From: Strongylocentrotus purpuratus | Lineage: Eukaryota; Echinodermata; Echinoidea; Camarodonta; Strongylocentrotidae | Assembly (NCBI RefSeq): GCF_000002235.5 | Contig: NW_022145552.1 | Coordinates: 1,309,501-1,373,500, forward strand | Reading direction: 5' to 3' | DNA length: 64,000 bases | Shown here: positions 32,478 through 44,724 of the stretch, piece after piece | Layout of the letters: each line of letters opens with the position of its first letter | How positions within the stretch are numbered: the first letter of the stretch is position 1 | Notes under the pieces: generated by a model | Databases searched by the model: none | The model's input: only the letters and a program-made list of their open reading frames with translations | Told to the model about the DNA's origin: nothing | Program-made: the position numbers and the translations under genes

Positions 32478-32672
32478 CTATTAGGTCCTTAGGGGAATCA
32501 ATCCCGTCTATAAGATGGAGTCAAGATAGCACATCCGAAGGATCTAGGGTGGATCCAAGAGAAGTTGATCGAAACGATCAGGGTACGATTTGCAGTGCTA
32601 AAGCTGAGGATAACAAGACAAAACGGTCGGCTAATAAAAGGAAGCCTTCATCTGAACAGGCTAAGCGACCAT
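32478..32672 (+). CDS. C exon (linker) with two possible donors, gene 2
   Basis: Acceptor TTTATGAAG. Reads AIRSLGESIPSIRW, SQDSTSEGSRVDPRE. The first donor is GTACGA (exon end 32582, 35 codons). A second, better donor GTACGTAA ends the exon at 32672 (65 codons) and adds a basic tail (DNKTKRSANKRKPSSEQAKR). Both are phase 1. The basic tail resembles a nuclear localisation signal, which is only suggestive. Genes 1 and 3 can use only the first donor in frame. Confidence 0.55.
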
Positions 32673-33207
32673 GTACGTAATAGCTATTAAACTGTCCCAC
32701 CTCGAGGGTTTTCCAGTCTTCACAGTAATTCACTCACTTTCTAAAATCGTCAACCCTCCCGAGATCCCGACCAACAGACAGGCAGTGGGGCTTTTCATAT
32801 ATTAATCATTTTAAACGATGTCGGAAAGTACCACCCGACACAATAAACCGAATTTCCAAGTGTCCATGAACGTAGACTATGGATCATATCCCTGACTAGA
32901 CAGTCGTAGAAGCTGACTCGGCTTCAAATAGTAGACTATCGTAATACTGGTCTGACGTCACTACGATTCTGAGCGACTTAGCATTTTCATCGTTTTAAGG
33001 AAGGATGACATCCCACATCCAAGATTGAGATTTCGTAATCATATGAACATTTATATTTTCAGTCATTAAGGATTTAAATAATATTTCAATGATCATCTGA
33101 AATGCTATATTTCAAATTTGATCGTAATCAGATTGTATAGTGTGCGGTGGGCATGACAAACAAGAACCAAGAAGTATATAATGTTTTTCTCAATGCCTGT
33201 TTTGTAG
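32673..33207 (+). other. Intron C-A', gene 2
   Basis: Paralogous to 46808-47550 and, at its start, to 5261-5450. No gene. Confidence 0.55.
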
Positions 33208-33717
33208 GTCTACCGAAGAAAAACACATCCGGTGGTTCTCACCAGAAACCTACAGCTAGCATGGATGAAAGGAACCTAAATCAACCGAGTGAAGCATCTT
33301 TCATAGGGGAGCGAAGGCCAGGCACAACTATCGCAGCGGCAGCGGCAAACACCCAAGGTACACCTGACCAGCAGTCAATGGCTGCTGGAAGAAATGTCAC
33401 ATCTGCACCTCAAGGGTCACACGCAACTTCATCGCCTCGACGTATCTCAATCTCAGTCTGTTCTTCCGCCTACGAGCGCAACGTCAAAGGGTTCGTGTCC
33501 AAGCTTACCGAGTTGCAAACCAGACAGCCTCATTTGATCGCCGACGTCCGTTTCCGTAGCCTACCGTACAACGACATTGATTCATTCAAGTTTCCGTCAA
33601 GCGACCCCGTTGATGTGATGGTCCTCTGCCATTCAGTCCAAAATCGAGGGTTTTCAATCACCAATGTACTGAATGCTCTCTACGAAAAACATCTGCAATA
33701 TTGCCATGATGTGATTG
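33208..33717 (+). CDS. A' exon: diverged alpha/beta half-domain, gene 2
   Basis: 170 codons, phase 1-1, acceptor TGTTTTGTAG, donor GTAAGT. First about 80 residues are a Ser/Thr/Ala/Gln linker (GGSHQKPTASMDERN, TIAAAAANTQGTPDQQS). Core: SPRRISISVCSSAYERNVKG, ADVRFRSLPYNDIDSF, DPVDVMVLCHSVQNRGF, ITNVLNALYEKHLQYC. The same split-Gly intron position as A/B shows that A'B' arose by duplication of AB. Close copies: 47551 and 48515. Confidence 0.75.
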
Positions 33718-34565
33718 GTAAGTTAATACCTTTTAAACGATGACGTTGTAATTTTGTTATCAGTTATAGCTCCATCCGTGTTGACAGATTTCTTGTTCGT
33801 TCTTTTTAATATTCAAGCATGTTTCATCCAAATTCCTTACCTTATCGGTTACTTTAAACAAAAATTGAATCATATTCGATACGCAGTCATGATATGTATA
33901 ATCTGAATTCTGACATGAGAGTTATTGGGACCGTATTCATAATAGAGACGAACTTTCCTCAAGACTAGGTAACCTACCAGTTTTAGGGATCTTTCTCCAA
34001 AAGAATGTTCATGCATTAACTCATAAAAGTTAATACTGTAACCTTCAACTTTCATATGGTTATTCCACACTCTAATCAGCTTATCTTCGTTCACGAGTCG
34101 CTGGAGACATCAGATTTGATAATCAGGAAACCGGAATAGGGTAGAATAAAACAAATTATAAAATGATGAAGCGGGTCCTAATCCAATGATTGGTTGAGAG
34201 CGTACACATGACCGGGCATTTTTTTCTTGCCTAACACGTAATTTTGTTAATGACCGGTAATGCCTGTTATAAAACATTTTTACATAACACATCAAACAAC
34301 ATCTTATACAACAAATGATACACATTATTTTGATCGGGCATTAGTAAATTTACCCACGCTCGGTACCTTCGAAACAGTCCAGACACCCGCGGCTATCGCC
34401 CCGGGCGTGTTAGACTGCTCCAAAGGTACCTCGCGTGGGTAATTCTTACTAATGCCCTCACTGATGTGTATTATTTGTATATTAATGACCAGAGTTTAAA
34501 GCTGTCTTTGAAACTAAGTGGGTCATAATCACTATCTACCTGTTTTTTCTTCTTCAATATTTCAG
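33718..34565 (+). other. Intron A'-B', gene 2
   Basis: Paralogous to 47995-48514 and 49271-49760. It holds an extra stretch (about 34155-34490) not present in those copies, which includes the MITE listed below. Confidence 0.55.
34311..34478. mobile_element. Small foldback MITE
   Basis: Arms 'gggcattagtaaatttaccc' (from 34336) and 'gggtaattcttactaatgccc' in reverse (to 34457), extended outward by 'acaaatgatacacat'-like arms. It lies within an insertion absent from the two paralogous introns, so it is younger than that duplication. Confidence 0.65.
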
Positions 34566-34849
34566 GAAAGAAGAAGCTGGCCGTGATTGTCCATGATTTT
34601 AGCGACTGCAAACCTGAGACTCTTGAAGTCAGGATGGAATCGTTCAAGAGGTCACAACCTTTGACATTTGAGCTCGTTGAAACCGTGATCGTATGCGGTA
34701 GCCTGGAGAAACCAGGCAAAATAGAAATGAGAGATGAAGATATGACACGACTTACGACCTTCTTCGCACAAGCGAGATATGAACAGAGAGAGAACTATGC
34801 CGTCAAGCAATCATTTTATAAGAAAAGCTTCCTAGGAAGATTATGGTAA
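34566..34849 (+). CDS. B' exon, terminal exon of gene 2
   Basis: Acceptor AATATTTCAG; 94 codons then TAA (34847-34849). Begins GKKKLAVIVHDFSDCKPETL, then SFKRSQPLTFELVETVIV, CGSLEKPGKIE, and ends in a charged helix (DEDMTRLTTFFAQARYEQRE) with tail YKKSFLGRLW. The model from DD1 (18876) through all exons with the long C form stays open and gives 976 residues plus stop. An in-frame GT lies just before the stop but no further exon is recognised downstream. Confidence 0.75.
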
Positions 34850-35380
34850 TAACCAGCAGAACCCACAAATCAAAAGACGGAAGGAGGAGAGGAATTATAA
34901 GAATGAAGAAATAGCTCAACTCACAACAAATTATGTCTTTAGATTACTGAACGAAAAGCGATTCGGGTTATCTTCAAATATGCCTACATGTTTACATGTG
35001 GGCGAAACATGTTGGTCCAGTGGTCTGGTCTCTGGTCTGCCTACAAGAGGTCCCATATACGAAACATACATGTCCAAATGGTAAAAGGTCATTACCGGCG
35101 TGGACGCGGAAATGGATAATATCTCGCATGTTATATACCCCCCCCCCACACACACACACAAATGAACATATCATTAATGTCTACCCACTCACCACTCACA
35201 AAATTTCGATATTGATTGACATCGTACATTATGTCAAAGGTCATTGTACAAACATGAAATGTCACTGTGCGTATACGTCAAACGTCGTTGTACATACATC
35301 AAGGACATTGTACATACGTCAAAAGTCATTGCGTGTGCATACATCAAAGATCATTACCGACGCGGACGCAGAAATGGATA
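34850..35380. repeat. 3' flank of gene 2 with CATCAAAGGTCATTGT minisatellite
   Basis: Starts like the 3' flank of gene 3 ('ataaccagcagaa'). It contains a C run with (CA)n (35135-35160) and five or so imperfect copies of 'tacatcaaaggtcattg' (35225-35355); a related array is at 50255-50330. I see no clear polyadenylation signal close to the stop. Confidence 0.5.
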
Positions 35381-36283
35381 GGGACTTTTAGATTTACACG
35401 ACGAGAACGTGGACCGCCACGTGTGACATCCTTTTAAGGTAATGTGGCGTCCTTATAAGGCACTGCCGGGCACGACCAAGTGCCTTAACACAATCAGGGA
35501 CGTGATAAAGAAGGACTGGAATCAAGCCGCTCTCCTTTGACCCCATGATCCAAGCCGCCGAAAAGTTATGCGCTAATCTTCAACTGTTGACCAGGTGGTG
35601 AGATAAGAGAGCGCATGAAATTTCAGGATTTAGAATTCCTACATCAGAAAATGGTATCACAGCAACTGTTCGCTGTCCCTTCCAATGATTTCTCATCCAT
35701 TGTTGAATGTGTAAAGAGTAGAACAAGCGAACACAAACTTGTGTAATTTCATCCTTTTTTAAACTTGAAAAATACAAAAAAACACGCAAAAACACGCATT
35801 AGCAAACTTAATGTTATTGAAGATTGTAAATCATGGATCAAATAACGGGACATTAAAACATGCACAAATTAGCGCATTATCCTAAAATATTGAGTTTTTG
35901 ACAAGATGTAATTTTTCTTTTACCATCTCTGGCACACAAATGAAAGGAAGGACGGAGTTCTAAATTTGAAAATTTGTTTGATGTACTATTCCCAATAAAA
36001 TCCCCATATAAAGTTTTTGATTTACACTGAAATTTTGCCGGTAATTTAATATTTTGTAATAAATGTAAAACTGGTGCCAGGCTTCCGAAAGTCTTCGCAG
36101 TGGAAGTGCGGTTCGGAGCATGGAACTTCAAAGCCAAGTGGAATGTTACACATCCCATTGTTATGCTTTAGAACTCAAGAATGCGTTTGAATAAATTACA
36201 AGAGTTTCGTCTCCTTTTCTTTCACCTCCCTGACACAATGTTACACGCGGCAGTCCACGCTCTCGTGTAAATCTAAAAGGCCC
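35381..36283. mobile_element. 903-bp DNA element with about 50-bp inverted repeats
   Basis: The left end GGGACTTTTAGATTTACACG matches the inverted right end (to 36283) over about 50 bases with a few differences. TA lies on both sides (35379-35380, 36284-36285). The site without the insert, 'gcagaaatggataatat', is present at 50106-50122 beside gene 3. It is thus a filled site in one copy of the duplication. No transposase frame was recognised. Confidence 0.8.
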
Positions 36284-39200
36284 TAATATCCGGCATCTGA
36301 TACACGTGATTACTGCACCCCTTACACCACACACTATTTTACGTGATGTCTTATACTTTATAACTTTACATTTAATTGTACATTTTTCCAGTTGCATCAT
36401 ACATGTATAAAATAAACAATGAACGGTCTATTACAGGATTTGTTTTCAGTTTTAAAGCAATTTTGTTGTTTTTTGCTTCTCGATGTAATGTAGACTGTAA
36501 AACTCAACACAATCGTGTACCTCTTTAATCGATTGATGATAATTTCGTGAAAACATAACGCTTATGACTGCCGCATTGCTGAGAGTAAATGTAAATATCA
36601 AATGATTGATTTTTAATTCCTGTATTATTTCACTGTTGGTCATGTACTAGGAACTGCTTTGCATGAAATGCGTTTCTTGGCTTCTTATTAGAGTATGAAA
36701 ACATAAGAACTAGAACTGTACCGTCTTCATTAAGCAATTAAATACTGGTGATGTAACATTTTAACGACATACTTCTATCTACTTAATAATGCTAATATCG
36801 ATGCTTAATTTCGTCCATTTGGACATTAAGCATTGAGTTAGCTCAATGCGCCTAATGTCATTAATGTAATGCTTTGCTTTGAAATAACCCGTTTCTTTTT
36901 TTAATTGTCTATGTACACTTTATGAGCAATAAATGTATCGATTCTCTATATGCTGTTGCTAAACAAATTGTAAAACATACTTTTTTTCTTGATGGAATAC
37001 ATTTTGGGAAACAGGATTTTATCACTAACATTTATGATTATACTGACAACACTAAAGGTAAAAAAAAGCACTTTAGTGCCGTTTAATATTTGCATCATGT
37101 CTTGGCGTTGACACAGTATAAGTAGATAATGCATATGAATATGTATGCATATATACAGTGGTATTTCACTGTAATTTATAGAAATGTGTAACTTTATAAC
37201 GACATTGTACATTTCATTCAATTCAGAAATAGTAGATTGTAAATTCATTCTTTCTATTGAACTCATCTAAATTCTTTCCTCTGTAGTTGTTGATTCCTAT
37301 GGCAATGACTCAGTCTGCACACATGTACATCGTACCCTATATATAAATATAAAAAGTATAACAATTTGCCATCTTTTGTTGGGCATATCATTATGTCAAC
37401 AATTGGTCCATCAATCGTACAGACTCCCGGTGATTGTTTCGAATGTGAAATATTACACTTCGCTGTTCTCATTATTATTGTATATTGAATATACATGTAT
37501 TCCACAATTCTTCTATCAAAAAGTTGGCGTTAATAATAAAGAGGGGGAGGGGAACAATTATGGCTACTCAACTGCATTAAGTCTTATTATGTTTTCGTAA
37601 TATGCATATAATGCGATATTAATACAATAAAGACTACATATATTCAGGATTGTTTTTCTTTCTTTTGGTTTTGTTGCTATGATATAGTTTTATAGAATGT
37701 TAAGTTGCCTTTATTTTTCTTAGAGGACACATATATACTTGAAGTCGGTATGCCGCTATTGTAGTTGGTGTATCTTCTGTCAATGCCCCATACAATTAAT
37801 AGCAAGACGGGGATATGTCCTCTGAAAGTTTGTATCTAAATGCTCATACGAGAAAAAAAAGTACAAGTAAATTGTCGCACTATGATATAATCTCATAGAA
37901 TGTTCCTTTTCTTTTATTTGGTTTGTATGTATTACTTGAATTCAGTATACCGCTGTGGTAAGGGATCAATATGTTTTTGTCTATTCCGCCTCATAGTAAG
38001 ACGGGAATTTCATGTTCTCGGAAAATTGGAATCTGAATGCTCATACAAGGAAAAAAGTACAAGTACATGTATCATGAATAAAAAAGCGATGTGTTCTGTA
38101 CAACTACTATTTCCATCGGCACTTAAGTAAATGAGAAAACAGCCCCGTTTACTCTGTTGAAATTCACATGTTTATATTCTCTAGATAATATACAATTGCG
38201 TACTTTCAAAAGTCATGATTTCAGCTGCTTTTTTGTCGAAATAAAATGTGATAAAACCCTCGCAATTCATTCTTGTAGCGTGTTAATCTGTCCAACGTGA
38301 TGTAGAATCATTATATATGTTCAAGGTGACGAAAATTTATTTAAAGGTGACCCATGCAATGCACATGTTTATTCTGCAGATCTGTATAGGTCTGTAAATC
38401 AACACAACTTTTGATTGTTTGATAAAAAATAAATATATATTTAACAATTATCTGCTAATTTTCCACAGCCTGATAAGCCCCGTCCTATCCAAATCCCCAA
38501 ACACATTCGTGCTCCTTTTGATATCACAGCAAGCTAAAATAAGCCGAAGTAGGTGCACTTGCAATTTAATAGCATCACATGTTTTCACAGAATACCATCT
38601 AAAACTAACTTTGTTTCTGGTAAAACTGGAACCTGTCTGACAGTTCAATGGCTGTTGAGGTTGTGAGATGATATTGTGTAAACAAATGACTGTTGACATT
38701 CACTGAAGATATGAAGGTTCAGACCGACAGCACACCGCATGATAAATTGCATTATCCCAATTAATTGATTGATTAGTTGGTTGCTTTTATTCATATTTTA
38801 TACAAATAATAGCGAAGAATAATACATTTTACAAAACATTTACATTTCTTTAAGTAATATGGAAATAAATAATACTGAATCATATTAATTAAAATCATGA
38901 AAGAACGTTATGTAAGTCATTTGGTATTAAAAATCGCAAGTGAACCTTTTAAAAGCTATAGGCTTGCTGCGGGTAGGTTCGCTGAATTAAACTACTGACT
39001 TGATATACAGGAAAATTCAACAACAGAAAACACATACACCAGACTGAGACATAAAGATAAATGAAAAAAATACAACATGTTACATCTAAAAGTGGTAGAG
39101 AGAGAGAAAAAAAAAAGGTGAGGTAGAGAGAGAAAAGGGAATAAATAAGTGGATAGATAGGTGGATAGATAGATAGATAGTAAGGTGATCAGATGGATAA

Positions 39201-39760
39201 AGAGAGAGAGAGAGAGAGAGAGAGAGAAATGGGGGCGATAGATATTAGCCAAGAATCAGTCGGTTTGGAGTCGGTTCGTTGGTGTGTGTACCTGGGAAAT
39301 GACATGAAAAAATCAATTCTTCAGGAGAAAAAAAAAAGGAAAATGGATGTCTCCGAGACAAAATTTTGATCGGCTTTATAGGCCAACTTTACCCCCAAAA
39401 TGGGCCTACCGATTTATTTGGTATTTGTATGGAAAACATAAATATACCCATGGCACATATTGACACAGATTGCGTCATATTTACATTGACTTGCTTGGTA
39501 CAAAAGGACGTGCTCACATAAAACGGGCTGTATAGCACCTTTTGGACCCCGTTACGTTGAGAGTCATGCCAGCCCAGACAATGGTTAACGCGACGTAGTC
39601 TAATACCCCCGGATACACTAATGTATGCATGCTTCGATTTAAAAAAAGAAACATCTTGACAACCCCACATCCTTCCAGAGACCTGCCAGACAAAGCATCA
39701 GATAGTGTATGCAAAATGCATGTCATTTAAAGCCGTGTTATTATGCTTAGAAGGCAAAGA
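36284..39760. repeat. Segmental duplication copy 1 (3' flank of gene 2)
   Basis: Matches 50340-54340 in order and orientation, with long near-identical stretches (for example 'ggaactgctttgcatgaaatgcg' at 36651 and 50657, and 'tccgcctcatagtaagacggg'). No open frame is conserved between the two copies, so it is probably non-coding. Contains (GATA)n/(GA)n at 39150-39227. Confidence 0.75.
39199..39227 (+). repeat. (GA)n microsatellite
   Basis: About 14 GA units next to GATA-type repeats (39150-39180). The paralogous place near 53560-53583 has a much shorter tract, so the array changed after duplication. Confidence 0.9.
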
Positions 39761-42031
39761 AACACAAAAGTCAAGTGATTAGTATCGTAACCAGGTGTTC
39801 GGGAGAGAAATATATATATATATATTTCTAAAATACATCAGTAAACAGGTGTAGGCTTGTAAATTTTACTTCATAATTCTAACGATGAGCTGAAGATATG
39901 TAAAACAATTTATACCCTCAGTTGAATTTGTGGAAATGTTCATTTTGTTATTAGAAACGATGCTAACGGTCACAGGGTGAGTGAAAGACTAATTTTGGAA
40001 TGCTGTAAGATGACGGTAGAGGATAACCTTTCGTCGTAGGGGAATCCCCATTAGGTCATCGAGGTGACTCTCGGGCAGAGCGCGCAAACACATGTACACA
40101 CGGAACCATTCCTCAATTGTATATGTGCACCGTCTAACAACACGTTTATGGTCGTGTGCATTTACCGACTCGATTAATGGTAAAAAGATGTTGTTACTTA
40201 TTATTTTATACGAGGCGGAGGACGGGAGGCCATAGACATCAATAGATTCATTCAACTGACCGTGCAAATGTAACGGGTGAGTAGACAGTAGACACACCTA
40301 TTAAACGTTGTATTTTTCATTTGTTATGTGTGGGACGTTATAATATTATTCATATTCACTTTCAGCTTCTTTGGCTATGTCATGATTATAAGACAGCTGC
40401 ATATTAGACGTTGTGTTCGCTTATCGCAATTATCATATTTCACAGTGAAATACATAAATCAATAATAATGAATAATACTGTACATCATTTAAGGATTTCT
40501 GTTGTTCTTGCTTGTTGTCCCACGGTTTACGCTCCTGGAATATCCGGTAGTATTCTTATACATATTTCCGGTTGAAAATTAAACATAATGTTTCAGTCAA
40601 GGTTCACAGAGCATGTAAAAGTAATCTTTCAAGGGCTTGGCAGTCTCTTTCTGGTACAATTTTACCAATCCCATGTTAATATTGTTATTTGAATGTAAAC
40701 AAAATCTTTGTAACTATGGCTCGTTCACTTTTTGCACTTTTTGTTGTTGTTGTTGTTCTGTTTGCATTTGCCAGGCACCTGCCTCTCTTTTCTATGGCAG
40801 GTATTCGCCAACGTGGTCAAATAGTTTAGTGCAGAGAAAACGCTTCGGAAAATAACCGTGTAAAAGAAAAAAAAATTATTTGATTTTATTCATTGATTTC
40901 TCTATCATTTTCCCGGAAAAGGGAAGGAGTGGAGGGGTTGGGGGGCGGGGGTGGGGTTCAGACTTGGTTTATACTGGGGTGTACAACTGAAGTCTCCGAA
41001 CCTGTACCCATTAATTCCAAGGTTCATTAAGGATCAATAAAAGTGTAACCATGGTCAGGACTTTCGATGGAAAAGTGAAATGATTTCAATGTTTGCATCT
41101 GGGATTCGCACTTGAGCGAGAATTAGGGTGAGGTGTTTTTATTCTGAAGAAAAAAAGTGACCCATGATTAAGGTCGAGTACTAAAAGTTGGTCCATACTT
41201 ATAGAGCTTCAAGCGTAGAAATCATTCCCCATGTTTATGATGATTTGTGGGGCCCAAAAAGCGACTGAAAGTAGGAGCACATCCCTGTATACCGTATTAG
41301 GCGAGCAGGGCTCCCTCCCTATGGGTGATTATGAACAAAATATATGGTTGACATTTTGAAGCTACTGAATCGTATATAAGGAAAGGAATATTCATATTGT
41401 GGTTGTACAGAAGGAAAACAGCGCCGGTGAAAACTTATACTCGCAAACTTCAAATAGAAGGACATTGAAAGAAAGAGAGAGAGAAAGAGAGAAATAGAAA
41501 GAAAGAAAGAAAGAGAGATGAGGGGATAGGGGTGGAGAGAGAGAAGGGGGAGAATAAAAAAGAGAGGGAGAGAGACGTGCTAAGAAGTGGATCGTAAAGG
41601 AAATAAGGACACAAGGGTCTAGATTTTAAGCGGTTGACATATAAATATTACAATTTAATGTGTCGACTGATCAAAATTCGTATGCAAGATAACAAAGCTC
41701 AGCAATTGTCATTAGATCTTCGTATAAATTCGTTGATATTTTTTTGTTGTTTGTTTATTTTTTAATCTCACTGAAATCATTCATCCAATTTTCCCGTCAG
41801 AATTTGACAAATATTGCTTTTAGATTGATTTTAGATTTCCTTTTGGACTATAAATTACTTTTAGATAATGATTGCAGAGTACACGTATACCAATTATGAT
41901 AAATTTGAAGCTTAATTTCCTTTATACATGTTAGTGAATAGAGTCAAATTTTACAAAAAATGAATATACGTTCTTCTTTATATCTAGAGCTAGAGTTACT
42001 TCCCTTGAACACGTGGTAATTTCATTCGGAT
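39761..42031. other. Intergenic region upstream of gene 3
   Basis: No gene recognised. Contains 'gaaagaaagaaaga'-type purine-rich DNA (41465-41580) and AT-rich DNA. The promoter of gene 3 should lie in the last few hundred bases. An AT-rich 'tctttatatctag' sits about 57 bases before the ATG, but I cannot call a TATA box with confidence. Confidence 0.45.
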
Positions 42032-42188
42032 ATGGAGAACAACAGCGAGGAAACGCAGGGAAACGGAAAAGGAAATGAAACAGATGGTACCAAAGAGGAA
42101 GAAAATATGCGGGCTGCAGGCAGCGGAGATACAGAGAATGGCGTAGTCCAAAATGTGGCTGATGGTATCAAGGCAGAAGGTCCTGAAG
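42032..42188 (+). CDS. Start exon, gene 3
   Basis: ATG at 42032 followed by MENNSEETQGNGKGNET, then KEEENMRAAGSGDTENG and VADGIKAEGPEG, ending in phase 1 at donor GTGGGT. 52 codons plus one base. It is the only exon in the window with a start codon that fits the family's phase. It encodes a short acidic N terminus without a signal peptide, so the protein should be cytosolic or nuclear. It splices in frame to the A exon at 44392 (Gly or Asp at the junction). Confidence 0.6.
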
Positions 42189-43423
42189 GTGGGTATATTC
42201 GGCTTGAGTTATCTGCGATTGTTAACTTTGTTGAATTCATACGTGAATATAAGCTGTGCAATTACTTTTGCATAATTTTAAAATGAAAATTGTACCCCGA
42301 CCCGACCCCGACCCGACCCGACCCCGACATTAGAATGTATAATCAAGACAATCAATGTTGTGTTATTTCTCGATATGTAATGATAGATAACATAATCAAA
42401 ATAGTAAAGAAAAATAGGACTCTTTATTCGATTCTTTGCTCATTAGGATTTACCGACCAGACAAGTTAAGTAGTTGCATATTTCTCCATCATTTTGCAAT
42501 AATCTGAATATTAAACATAACCATAAATGTTCTTTTTTGCAACTGTCACTATTGTTCGCAGTAAAAGAATGGACGGTTTATTCAATTCTTTGTTCATAAG
42601 AACTTACCAATAACATTAGCAACTTTAATTGTATTTCTCCCCATCATTTGGAATAATCTGCATAAACTCTAAATATTACTGCCATTTTATTTTTCGTGGT
42701 ATATTTCTTCCTTCATTAAGTGAAGAAATTGAGAGCTTCAATACGGATACCGACTCTCCTGAAAATCACTTTGAGTTAAACAAAATATTTGTGTTTTTGT
42801 TTACACCTTAATGAAAAGTATTTCTTTAAAGGAATGAACATCATTTTTTTTTGTTACGTGACTTTATTGTCCGTTTAAAGATAAAATAGAGCTCTAGACA
42901 TGCAGTATTATGAAATCAATAATTGGGACAGATTGATTATGTAGTAAATAAGAATAGGTATTTAGTGTAGGACTTTGTAATCGTCAAAATGATACGAAGT
43001 TGACTCGGTCTAGTTAAAGGGCACTGGCCCTTCACGTAAAAATAGGTATGTGGGACTACTCACACATGTGGCCTGATAAGTTTAGTCCAAACACGTCAGG
43101 GATTTCTCATCATATTTCGAATTTGAGGGTATTTGTCTAAGCGTGGCAAAATGTCCCCCTTATGCGTAGACTAATTGCATGACGATCTCTTACCACATTT
43201 AATTACGATTATATTCAAATATGTTTGAATCTTTTGAAGTGATGTTGCTGTGAGTATCAGTCCCTGAATAGTTCTCATTTAGTGGTGATTTATTCCATTT
43301 GGAGAAATTATTAAGAATAGTTTAAAATACTCAAACATTATTGTTGCCTATGCGACAATCAGGAGAAAAATATCAAGTCCCTAGAAGTCTGCTAACTTCT
43401 GCTTGGATACTTTTTGGATACAG
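42189..43423 (+). other. First intron, gene 3
   Basis: 42300-42910 is paralogous to bases 1-640. Near its start is a run of 'gacccgacccc' units (42297-42327). It includes a decayed E-like exon from 42726 (EIESFNTDTDSPENHFE) with no donor. The remainder shows nothing further. Confidence 0.5.
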
Positions 43424-43548
43424 AGTTCGAAGAGCTGGATGCCACTGAAGATAACAATATTCCAATTCCACAAGGGAAGACAGACCAGACAAATGCCTCG
43501 AATTTGGAAGTCTCAGAGCAGGCGGAACCTGTGTCGAATCCACGTTGA
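43424..43548 (+). pseudogene. Decayed E-like exon with stop, gene 3
   Basis: Acceptor TTTTTGGATACAG, then in phase 1 EFEELDATEDNNIPIPQG, then DQTNASNLEVSEQAEP, closing at TGA (43546-43548). It starts like the E exon at 21239 but has no GT donor of quality before the stop. If spliced in, it would end the protein after about 90 residues. It is therefore either a relic that is skipped or a source of a short isoform. Confidence 0.35.
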
Positions 43549-43972
43549 ATCCATGTTGAATTGACCAACATTCTCACACTTAATAGTGAACAGCGTTAAA
43601 CCTCTATGGCGTGTAGGCGACCAACGATTTAAAGTTGTCACCCCCTTAAATATTGCAAAGTAGACATGTACTCGTGTGCATTCCTTCTTCCGTTTTTACT
43701 TTTCATTGATTGTAGAGACGGCATGACGTAAACATTTATATGAAAATTAAGTCACTAGAAGTCTGTTAAGCAATACTTGAAAACTTTATTGTAATCAGAA
43801 ATCGAAAAACCAAAAAACCCCAATTCATACAGCAACATAATGAAGTAAATGTATCTAGAAGCAGGTATAATAATGTTTATCATAATAATAATAATAATAA
43901 TAGTGGGTTCTAGTATAGTGCTCATGTCTGTCAGACTTGACACTCCTGGCGCTCCCGATTAAACATAAATAA

Positions 43973-44022
<50 letters not shown>

Positions 44023-44391
44023 TTATTAAAGGCGTATTAATTTTTTTTTATGAAAGGTCAGTTATCGTGGCTGCTAAGTGAAGCGAATTCCAACTTGAAA
44101 ATGTAAGCGTGATTGTTGAGCATGCATTTATGTTAAATTTCCACAAAATTTAATTACAAAATAAAATACTGCATGACTCTATCGAACGAGAAAGAACTTT
44201 GCTATTGCGGTATGATAATATTTTTAGCGATATGATTTATACGCACAAAATCTCGATTTTCCCGGGTTTTTTATTCTTCTTTAATCCATTGTCACACATG
44301 ATTATTAACATCTAATTACTACATGTATCATATCAGTACAGGTTATTCGTACTTTCATTTAAAAATATTCACATAATAAATGTCATTTTAG
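43549..44391 (+). other. Intron before A, gene 3
   Basis: Contains (AT)n at 43979-44018. 44120-44350 is paralogous to 28140-28385 of gene 2. The last 50 bases match the D-exon-array intron ('cacataataaatgtcatttta'). So gene 3 lacks the DD, S and D exons found between these landmarks in gene 2, consistent with a deletion by unequal exchange. Confidence 0.5.
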
Positions 44392-44724
44392 ATACTCCTA
44401 CCGAGAAAGATGGAGAGGACCTCTTCGAGTATGTCATCAAAGAAATTCCTGTATCCATCTCAGTGTGTACATCAGGGTATGACTTCAACGTACAAGGCAT
44501 TGTGTCCTTCCTGAAAGATATTATGAAGTATTATCCGGAACTGATCAAAGAAGTCAAGTTCCATGCGCTACCGTACAACGATCTCGATCATTATGAATTT
44601 CCAAAGGAAAACCCAGTTGATGTGATGCTTCTGTGCCACTCCATCAACAACAGAGGGTTTATAATCACAGACGTCATGGATGCCCTGTATAATGAGTACC
44701 TTCCATACTGTGCGAGGATCGTAG
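44392..44724 (+). CDS. A exon, short linker form, gene 3
   Basis: 111 codons, phase 1-1. The acceptor TCATTTTAG is derived from what is intron in the D array. Reads TPTEKDGEDLFEYVIKE, then the core SISVCTSGYDFNVQGIV, EVKFHALPYND, VDVMLLCHSINNRGF, ITDVMDALYNEYLPYC. It lacks the long charged linker of genes 1 and 2. The core itself is well conserved, suggesting it is still functional. Confidence 0.75.
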
